From: Alphaproteobacteria bacterium
GTDB lineage: Bacteria; Pseudomonadota; Alphaproteobacteria; Bin65
Reading direction: 5' to 3'
Assembly (NCBI GenBank): GCA_022819985.1
Contig: JAJEGH010000018.1
Coordinates: forward strand, 1-64,000
Length of the DNA: 64,000 bases
The notes below the pieces were generated by a model. It was not told where the DNA came from, searched no databases, and was given only the letters and a program-made list of their open reading frames with translations. A program made the translations under genes and the position numbers. Numbering within the stretch: the first letter of the stretch is position 1; every line of letters begins with the position of its first letter. Of the stretch, positions 58,236-64,000 are shown piece after piece.

Positions 58236-59120
58236 CTAACTCTTCAGCCTGTAGCCGGTGCGGAACAGCTGTAGGCAGACCAGCCACAGGGCGAGGTTCA
58301 GGACCAGCAGCACGATACCGCCGGCCAGCGTGTCGCCGTCGGCGCGGCCGATGAAGCCGCTGCGGAAGCCGTCGATCATGAAGAAGAACGGGTTGACCTG
58401 GGCGAAATCGTTGAGCGGCGGCGGCAGCCGCTCGATGGAATAGAAGGTGCCGCTGAGGAAGGCCGCCGGGGTAACGACGAAGTTGGTGACCGCGGCCATC
58501 TGTTCGAACTTGTCGGACCAGATGCCCCCGATCAGGCCCAGCAGGGCGAGCATGACCGAGGCCATGACGGCGAAATACAGGATGGTGAGCGGCGCCTGGA
58601 CCTGTACCGGCACGAAGATCGCCATGGCGCCGAGCGTGACCGCCCCGACTGCCAGGCCGCGGGTCGCGCCCGCCGCCGCGTAGGCCGCCGCCAGTTCGCC
58701 CGGCGAGAGCGGCGACATCAGCACGTCGACGATATTGCCCTGGATCTTCGAGATCAGCAGGGAGCCGGCCGTGTTCTGGAACGAGCTCTGGACGATCGCC
58801 ATCATGACGAGGCCGGGCGCCAGGAATTCGGCGAAGGGCACGCCGCCGATCTCGCGCACGATATCGCCCATCGCCACGGAGAAGACCGACAGGAACAGCA
58901 GCGTCGTCACGATGGGCGCCAGCAGGGACTGGCTGACGACCTTCAGGAAGCGCTGGAGTTCCTTGCGGTACAGGGTCCACAGGCCGAGCCGGTTCACGGC
59001 GCCCATCGGCCGTGGCCCGACGGCGCCGGGGCGGTCCGGCGCACCGTCCGGCGGCGGGGCGGTCCCGGAGTTGGTCCCGGAGTTCGTTTCGCCGGTGGTC
59101 TCGGGAGAAAACGGGTTCAT
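58236..59120 (-). CDS. ABC-2 type transporter permease, solitary
   Basis: 294 aa. A disordered N-terminus with tandem NSGTNSGT and Pro-rich stretch, then six helices. Seen: LYRKELQRFLKVVSQSLLAPIVTTLLFLSVFSVAMG, PFAEFLAPGLVMMAIVQSSFQNTAGSLLISKIQGNIVDVLMSPLSPGELAAAY and FLSGTFYSIERLPPPLNDFAQVNPFFFMIDGFRSGF, matching the YadH group. No ATPase gene adjoins it; the closest in the window is at 46456, already paired. Confidence 0.88.
   Translation of the reverse strand: MNPFSPETTGETNSGTNSGTAPPPDGAPDRPGAVGPRPMGAVNRLGLWTLYRKELQRFLKVVSQSLLAPIVTTLLFLSVFSVAMGDIVREIGGVPFAEFLAPGLVMMAIVQSSFQNTAGSLLISKIQGNIVDVLMSPLSPGELAAAYAAAGATRGLAVGAVTLGAMAIFVPVQVQAPLTILYFAVMASVMLALLGLIGGIWSDKFEQMAAVTNFVVTPAAFLSGTFYSIERLPPPLNDFAQVNPFFFMIDGFRSGFIGRADGDTLAGGIVLLVLNLALWLVCLQLFRTGYRLKS
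59061..59084 (-). repeat. Two perfect 12-bp units at the permease 5' end
   Basis: GGTCCCGGAGTT twice, encoding NSGTNSGT. Its core GGTCCCGGA is also the core of the unit before the rhodanese gene at 28744. Confidence 0.85.
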
Positions 59121-59251
59121 GCGGCGCGCATCGCGGGGGTTCGGCGCTGGGTGTCTGCCTGATCTATGGACCGGGGCCGCCGAATAAAGGGCTGCGCGTC
59201 GTCCTCGGCTCCTCCGCGGCGGCCCTTCCGGCGGCGTCCGGCCCGTCCGGA

Positions 59252-60523
59252 TCAGCCGTCCCGATCCGCCTCGGCTTCCTCGGCGCGCGGATCGAAGGCG
59301 AAGATGTTGGGCGAGGTCCGCGCCATCGGCACATAGTCTTCCCGGTTTTCCGGCGCGATCGCGCGGCGCTGTTTCGTGCGACGGAGGGTCCACAGCGCCA
59401 CGCTGCCGTGCAGGATGCCGGTAAACAGGAACAGGAAGCCCGGGTCGAACAGCTCCATCAGGGCCGAGGCGACCAGCGGCCCGGCGACGGCGCCGACACC
59501 GAAAATCACCAGCAGGCCGGCGCTGATCTCGACGAAATCCTCCGGATCGGCATGGTCGTTCGCGTGGGCGACCGCGAAACCGTAGATCGAGAACGCCGCC
59601 GCGCCGAACAGGAAGTTGGCGGCATAGACGACCATGACCGGAAGGCCGGAAGCGCTCAGCAGGACCGCACCGGCGACGGCGGCGACGGCGCACACCGCGG
59701 CGATCAGCCAGCGCCGGTCCGGCAGCCGGTCCGACAGGCGGCCGAGCGGATACTGCACGACCGCGCCGCCGACGATGGCGACGCTGATGAACACGGCGAT
59801 GCCGGTGACCGAAAGGCCGAGATCCTTGGCGTAGACCGCGGCGAGGCTCCAGACCGCGCCGTTGGCCATGCCGTTGGTCAGGCAGCCGACAACGCTGACC
59901 TGCGAATTGCGCCACAGTTTGCGCAGGTCCGGCCGGGCCTTGACCGGCAGCGGCGGCGAGGGGGACCGGGTCAGGCAGACCGGAATGACCGCCAGCGCGA
60001 ACAGGATCGCGGCCAGGGAAAACAGCTTCGAACTGCCGGGCGCTTCGAGCAGGAGAAGATATTGCCCCGCCGTTACCGCCGCCAGATGGATCGCGACATA
60101 GGCCGAGAACACCGTGCCGCGGTTCTGCCGGGTCGCCGCGCCGTTCAGCCAGCTCTCGATCACCATATACAGGCCGGCGATGCACAGGCCGATCATCGCG
60201 CGAAAGACGATCCAGGCGACCGGGTCCGGGGCCAGTTCGTGCAGCAGCGGTACGATGGCCGCCAGCGCGGCGACGGCCGCGTAGACCCGGATATGGCCGA
60301 CCCGCGCGACCAGCGGCGGCACGAGGTAGCAGCCCAGCACGAAGCCGACCGAATAGGCCGCGCCGATCGCGCCGATCCAGGCGGCGCCGAACCCTTCGAT
60401 GTCCGCGCGCAGCGGCACGAGGGTCAGAAACAGGCCGTTGCCCAGCATAAGCAGCGCCACCCCGACGAGCAGGGCGGCGACCGGCGCGAGCAGCGCCTTC
60501 GGTGCGGCGAGGGAGGCGGTCAT
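59252..60523 (-). CDS. MFS transporter (YcaD-like)
   Basis: 423 aa, 12 predicted helices. Seen: GNGLFLTLVPLRADIEGFGAAWIGAIGAAYSVGFVLGCYLVPPLVARVGHIRVY, MIGLCIAGLYMVIESWLNGAATRQNRGTVFSAY and VVQYPLGRLSDRLPDRRWL (MFS loop motif). The N-terminal pattern with ESWLN is typical of YcaD-type carriers. Ends with a cytoplasmic tail of about 45 residues. ATG 60523 follows GGGAGG. Substrate unknown. Confidence 0.88.
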   Translation of the reverse strand: MTASLAAPKALLAPVAALLVGVALLMLGNGLFLTLVPLRADIEGFGAAWIGAIGAAYSVGFVLGCYLVPPLVARVGHIRVYAAVAALAAIVPLLHELAPDPVAWIVFRAMIGLCIAGLYMVIESWLNGAATRQNRGTVFSAYVAIHLAAVTAGQYLLLLEAPGSSKLFSLAAILFALAVIPVCLTRSPSPPLPVKARPDLRKLWRNSQVSVVGCLTNGMANGAVWSLAAVYAKDLGLSVTGIAVFISVAIVGGAVVQYPLGRLSDRLPDRRWLIAAVCAVAAVAGAVLLSASGLPVMVVYAANFLFGAAAFSIYGFAVAHANDHADPEDFVEISAGLLVIFGVGAVAGPLVASALMELFDPGFLFLFTGILHGSVALWTLRRTKQRRAIAPENREDYVPMARTSPNIFAFDPRAEEAEADRDG

Positions 60524-60670
60524 GCGCGCCACGGCGGGAAGCCCTTGCAAACGGGTCCGGCAGCAGTGCCGGGGCGCGGCGATATATGGAGCGAATGCGG
60601 TGCGCGCAACCCCTCGTTTATTCAATTCGACGGGCCGGGAATGCCCGGCGCCGACGCCGTCCCGATCCGG

Positions 60671-61141
60671 TCAGGCGGCGAGGGCGCGGGCCTCGCTAAA
60701 ATTTCCGATCCACTCCTTGACCCACGCGACGCCGTCGTCTTCGGCAATCGTGCCGGAACTGGCGTCATGGGTGAAAATTTCGCCGATCTTCTTGGCGCCG
60801 CAGTCCGCCAGCGCCTTGTCGAAACGCTTGCCGCCGAAGTTGAAGGTATCCGAATAGGTCATGTCGCCGAGCGAGAAGACGCCGTAGCGCACGCCGCTCA
60901 GGTCCGGCTTGTCCTGGACAAGCCCTTCGTAGAGCGCCATGGCGTTGTCCGGCACGTCGCCCTGGCCGTAGGTCGAGGAGACGATCAGGAAATCGCCGCC
61001 GCCGTCGAACACCGAGATATCGAGATCGTCCATCGGCTCGACCTCGATCTCGTGGCCGAGTTCGGCGAGTGTGTCGCTCATCTCTTCCGCCACCATTTCG
61101 GCGGTGCCGGTCATCGTGCCGACCAGAATCTTCAGTTCCAC
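60671..61141 (-). CDS. Flavodoxin-family protein (MioC-like)
   Basis: 156 aa FMN protein. Seen: LKILVGTMTGTAEMVAEEM (phosphate loop T/S-x-T-G-T), IVSSTYGQGDVPDNA and GVFSLGDMTYSDTFNFGGKRFDKAL. No ATG; GTG 61141 with GGAG 9 bp before it. It carries electrons as part of a reductase system. Divergent from boxR, so it may serve the box pathway, but the usual BoxA reductase would make that redundant. Confidence 0.88.
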   Translation of the reverse strand: MELKILVGTMTGTAEMVAEEMSDTLAELGHEIEVEPMDDLDISVFDGGGDFLIVSSTYGQGDVPDNAMALYEGLVQDKPDLSGVRYGVFSLGDMTYSDTFNFGGKRFDKALADCGAKKIGEIFTHDASSGTIAEDDGVAWVKEWIGNFSEARALAA

Positions 61142-61160
61142 GGCCGTTGCTCCAACCTGT

Positions 61161-61196
61161 CTCGGGGCATGTCCCGGGGCATGTTCCGGGGGTCGG
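61161..61196. repeat. Three 12-bp units before the flavodoxin gene
   Basis: CTCGGGGCATGT, CCCGGGGCATGT and a decayed TCCGGGGGTCGG in the 5' leader of the minus-strand gene. Confidence 0.75.
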
Positions 61197-61284
61197 TCCC
61201 GGTTGCGGCGGCCTCCGGCGGCGCAGCCGGCAGGGCGCAGTCCCGCTCCGGGGCGAGTGGCGCGCAAGATAAATCCATTTGATC

Positions 61285-61314
61285 TTGATGACAAGCATTA
61301 TATTGCATATAATG
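61285..61314 (+). promoter_or_regulatory. boxR promoter with overlapping BoxR operator
   Basis: TTGATG (61285-61290), 17 bp, TATAAT (61308-61313). The -10 lies inside the perfect palindrome CATTATAT-TGC-ATATAATG (61296-61314). Its core ATTATATTGCATAT (61297-61310) is repeated before boxC at 62281-62294. This layout fits autorepression by BoxR, relieved by benzoyl-CoA. Confidence 0.7.
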
Positions 61315-61342
61315 GGACGAGCCTCCAGACGGGACCGCAACC

Positions 61343-62254
61343 ATGGAAGCCTTCCAACGCCCGCCGGCGCCGGAATCCCGGCAGAATGGCGAGCTCGACG
61401 CCTACCTGGCCGGACTGGGCGAGCGTGTCCGTGCGGCACGGGCCCGGCGCGGCATGTCGCGCAAGGTCCTGTCGCGCGCCTCCGGCGTGTCGGAACGTTA
61501 TCTGGCCCAGCTCGAAGCCGGAAAGGGCAATATCTCGATCGGCCTGTTGCGCAAGGTCGCCGAGGCGATGAGCGTGCCGCTGGCCGACCTGGTGCGCGAG
61601 GGCGGCGAGCGGCCGGTCGACCTGACCCTGCTCATCCGCAAGCTGGAACGCCTGCAGCCGGACGAACTCGCTCAGGCCAACAGCCTGCTGACCGAGACCC
61701 TGGGCCTGGGCGAGAGCGGGCGCCGGATCGACCGGGTTGCGCTCATCGGCCTGCGCGGCGCCGGCAAGACGACGCTGGGCGCCGCCCTGGCCCGGCGCAG
61801 CGGCGTCCCCTTCATCGAAATGGCGCGCGAAATCGAGCGGACCGCCGGCATGCCGGTCGACCAGATATTCGACCTGTCCGGGCAGGCCGCCTACCGGCGC
61901 TACGAGCGCCGCGCCCTGGAGGATGTGCTGGCCGCCCATCCGGAATGCGTGATTGCCGCAGGCGGCAGCATCGTCTCCGAGCCGGAGACCTACGAGCTGC
62001 TGCTTCGCGAATGTTTCACCGTCTGGCTGCGCGCGACGCCGGAGGACCATATGCGCCGGGTCCGCGAACAGGGCGACACCCGCCCGATGGAGAACAGCGG
62101 CGAGGCGATGGCCGATCTCAAGCGCATTCTGGAGACGAGAAACGCGCTCTACACGCGCGCCGATGTCGTGCTCGACACCTCGGGCCGGTCGGCGGAAGCG
62201 GCGCTGAACGCGCTGGGCCTTGCCCTGAGCGACGCCCGGCGGAAAAGCGAATAA
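61343..62254 (+). CDS. boxR: BoxR/BzdR-type regulator of benzoyl-CoA degradation
   Basis: 303 aa. HTH_3 domain (about 25-85): LGERVRAARARRGMSRKVLSRASGVSERYLAQLEAGKGNISIGLLRKVAEA. The C-terminal part (about 130-300) is shikimate kinase-like: ALIGLRGAGKTTLGAALARRSGVPF, IAAGGSIVSEPETYELL, and TVWLRATPEDHMRRVREQGDTRPM. In BzdR/BoxR this domain binds benzoyl-CoA and releases repression; it is not a shikimate kinase in function. Followed by boxC, with the same DNA motif before both. Confidence 0.93.
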   Translation: MEAFQRPPAPESRQNGELDAYLAGLGERVRAARARRGMSRKVLSRASGVSERYLAQLEAGKGNISIGLLRKVAEAMSVPLADLVREGGERPVDLTLLIRKLERLQPDELAQANSLLTETLGLGESGRRIDRVALIGLRGAGKTTLGAALARRSGVPFIEMAREIERTAGMPVDQIFDLSGQAAYRRYERRALEDVLAAHPECVIAAGGSIVSEPETYELLLRECFTVWLRATPEDHMRRVREQGDTRPMENSGEAMADLKRILETRNALYTRADVVLDTSGRSAEAALNALGLALSDARRKSE

Positions 62255-62260
62255 TAATGC

Positions 62261-62294
62261 TTGCAATGCAAAAAATGTGAATTATATTGCATAT
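62261..62294 (+). promoter_or_regulatory. boxC promoter with BoxR-type operator
   Basis: TTGCAA (62261-62266), 16 bp, TATATT (62283-62288), overlapped by ATTATATTGCATAT (62281-62294), identical to 14 nt of the boxR operator. A TTGCAATGCAA dyad lies at the -35. Ends 70 bp before ATG 62364. Confidence 0.65.
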
Positions 62295-62363
62295 TGCGCG
62301 GAGCGTATCGAGACGCGCCGAATAACCTGCCGCGCCGGAAAGGGCGGCATCCGGGGAGCGACC

Positions 62364-64000
62364 ATGACCGAAAATATCGTGCTGTATGACCGGGAGCCCG
62401 GCGACTACAAACACTGGTCGATCGATGTCGACGGCGAGGTCGCGCGGTTGACCCTGGACGTCGCCGAGGACGGCGGGCTCAAGCCCGGCTACGCGCTGAA
62501 GCTGAATTCCTACGACCTGGGCGTGGACATGGAACTGTCGGACGCCCTGCAGCGCATCCGCTTCGAGCATCCGTCGGTCAAGGTGGCGGTCGTCACCAGC
62601 GGCAAGGACCGGGTGTTCTGCGCCGGCGCCAACATCAACATGCTGTCCGCTTCCGAACACTGGTGGAAGGTGAATTTCTGCAAATTCACCAACGAGACCC
62701 GCAACGGCCTCGAGGACATGTCGGAAAGCTCCGGCCTGAAATCGCTTGCTGCGGTCAACGGCGCCTGCGCCGGCGGCGGCTACGAACTGGCGCTCGCCTG
62801 CGACGAGATCGTGATGGTCAACGACCGCTCCTCCACCGTGAGCCTGCCGGAAGTGCCGCTGCTCGGCGTGCTGCCCGGCACCGGCGGCCTGACCCGGGTG
62901 ACCGACAAGCGCAAGGTGCGCCGCGACCTGGCCGACGTGTTCTGCACGACTTCGGAAGGCGTGCGGGCCGACCGGGCCAAGGCCTGGAAGCTGATCGACG
63001 ATTATGCGCCGCCGGCCGCGTTCGACGCGCTGGTCGCCGACCGGGCGAAGGCGCTGGCCGCGCAATCCAGCCGCCCGGACGAAGCGACGGGCGTAAAGCT
63101 GACCCCGCTGAACCGCCGGATCGACGATGCGGGCTACCATTACGAATTCGTCGACGTCGCGCTGGATTCGGCCGACCGCACCGCGACGCTGACGGTGCGC
63201 GGCCCGGACGGCGCGCCGCCGGCGACCGCTGCGGAGATCGAGGCGGCGGGCGTTGGCTGGTGGGTCCTGCAGATGACGCGCGAACTGGACGACGCGATCC
63301 TGATGCTGCGCACCAACAACACCGACATCGGCCTGTGGCTGCTGCGCGCCGAGGGCGATGCCGCGGCCGTGCTGGCGGCCGGCCGGTCGCTGCTGGAGAA
63401 CCGGGACAACTGGTTCGTCAACGAGACGGTCCAGTATCTCAAGCGGACGCTGGCGCGGCTCGACGTGTCGTCGCGCAGCCTGTTCGCCATCGCCGATGCC
63501 GGCACCTGTTTCGCCGGCATCCTCGCCGAGCTGCTGCTCGCCGCCGACCGTTCCTACATGCTCGACGATCAGGAGGAGCCGGAGAATTCGCCGGCCGTCC
63601 TGCTCGACGAGACGAATTTCGGCCTGTTCCCGATGCCGAACGGCCTGACCCGGATCGCCGCGCATTTCCAGGAGGACGCCGCCGCCGAGGCCGCCGCCCG
63701 GGCGCGGACCGGCGAGGCGATAGGCCCGGAGGAAGCCGCCGGACTCGGCCTCGTCACCTTCGCGCCGGACGAACTGGACTGGGAGGACGAGGTGCGCCTC
63801 GCCATCGAGGAGCGCGCCAGCCTGTCGCCCGACGCGCTGACCGGCATGGAGGCCAGCCTGCGCTTCGGCGGCAGGGAGACCATGGCCACCAAGGTATTCG
63901 GCCGGCTGACCGCCTGGCAGAACTGGATCTTCATCCGGCCCAACGCCGTCGGCGACCGGGGCGCGCTCAAGCTCTACGGCACCGGCACCAAACCCAGCTT
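62364..64000 (+). CDS. boxC: Benzoyl-CoA-dihydrodiol lyase BoxC (3' end outside window)
   Basis: At least 545 aa, truncated by the window edge. BoxC opens the ring of 2,3-epoxybenzoyl-CoA by hydrolysis, releasing formate, in the aerobic benzoyl-CoA pathway. Seen: two crotonase-like halves. In the first: VAVVTSGKDRVFCAGANINML, SLAAVNGACAGGGYELALACDEIVMVND and EVPLLGVLPGTGGLTRVTDKRKVRRDLADVF. In the second: DVSSRSLFAIADAGTCFAGILAELLLAADRSYMLD and ETNFGLFPMPNGLTRIAAHF. RBS GGGGAG before ATG 62364. boxB and boxA are expected beyond the window. Confidence 0.94.
   Translation, partial: MTENIVLYDREPGDYKHWSIDVDGEVARLTLDVAEDGGLKPGYALKLNSYDLGVDMELSDALQRIRFEHPSVKVAVVTSGKDRVFCAGANINMLSASEHWWKVNFCKFTNETRNGLEDMSESSGLKSLAAVNGACAGGGYELALACDEIVMVNDRSSTVSLPEVPLLGVLPGTGGLTRVTDKRKVRRDLADVFCTTSEGVRADRAKAWKLIDDYAPPAAFDALVADRAKALAAQSSRPDEATGVKLTPLNRRIDDAGYHYEFVDVALDSADRTATLTVRGPDGAPPATAAEIEAAGVGWWVLQMTRELDDAILMLRTNNTDIGLWLLRAEGDAAAVLAAGRSLLENRDNWFVNETVQYLKRTLARLDVSSRSLFAIADAGTCFAGILAELLLAADRSYMLDDQEEPENSPAVLLDETNFGLFPMPNGLTRIAAHFQEDAAAEAAARARTGEAIGPEEAAGLGLVTFAPDELDWEDEVRLAIEERASLSPDALTGMEASLRFGGRETMATKVFGRLTAWQNWIFIRPNAVGDRGALKLYGTGTKPS

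Noticed and set aside
61343-62254. Shikimate kinase (aroK) by its C-terminal P-loop domain
   Set aside because: The N-terminal HTH and the following boxC gene identify BoxR/BzdR, where this domain is a ligand sensor.

Overview
The window is about 64 kb of very GC-rich bacterial chromosome with dense, mostly co-directional gene blocks. Gene content points to an alphaproteobacterium, most likely Rhodospirillales-like: a RegB/RegA (ActS/ActR) redox two-component pair, hisF-hisE followed by a HIT gene, a split methionine synthase led by an ArsR-methyltransferase fusion, GTTC-N7-GTTC SOS boxes, many TRAP transporters, a PHB depolymerase and the aerobic benzoyl-CoA (box) pathway. This placement is inferred from gene content; no rRNA or tRNA gene was recognised.

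Layout. 0.4-5.6 kb: zapE, a nitronate monooxygenase-like gene, moaB, a repeat-filled gap and a glycosyltransferase pair. 6-8.2 kb: a radical SAM protein behind an SOS box, then gluQ. 8.5-13.4 kb: methionine/SAM-cycle operon (ArsR-methyltransferase, metH part 1, metH part 2) behind a large dyad operator. 13.5-25.4 kb: small-molecule uptake and catabolism, with an orphan TAXI receptor, a GMC oxidoreductase divergent from a DctPQM TRAP operon with an IclR regulator, and a fused TRAP permease-MaoC-acyl-CoA ligase operon. 25.8-33.5 kb: nuclease, hydroxypyruvate isomerase-like, a sulfur cluster (TauE exporter, cysteine dioxygenase-like, four-domain rhodanese), NUDIX, DUF3501, a HicB-like orphan with a low-GC secreted protein, and Hsp20. 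33.7-39.7 kb: envelope/lipid A block (methyltransferase, phosphatase, MsbA-like ABC, waaA, lpxK). 39.7-41.0 kb: RES toxin-antitoxin module. 41.1-46.3 kb: DUF1178, methyltransferase, hisF-hisE-HIT, RegA/RegB. 46.4-53.1 kb: ABC exporter, degenerate CobS-like plus CobC-like phosphatase, PHB depolymerase behind a PhaR-like palindrome, metallopeptidase, Ada-like repair protein. 53.3-60.5 kb: CaiB-type CoA-transferase, DUF1778/GNAT toxin-antitoxin pair, a solitary molybdenum hydroxylase large subunit, an ABC-2 permease, an MFS carrier. 60.7-64 kb: flavodoxin divergent from boxR, then boxC running off the window edge.

Three patterns run through the window. (1) Intergenic gaps carry nested palindromic repeats; two of them (5677-5907 and 32691-32920) are inverted copies of one ~230-bp MITE-like element. 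(2) Tandem duplications of 11-15 bp cluster at the first or last codons of genes, nearly always with a period divisible by three when coding, and 11, 12 or 14 bp when non-coding. (3) Several regulatory sites can be read directly: two SOS boxes, one of them on a promoter with no visible gene; two copies of a 20-nt TetR-type palindrome without a nearby regulator; BoxR, ArsR, PhaR-like and toxin-antitoxin operators.
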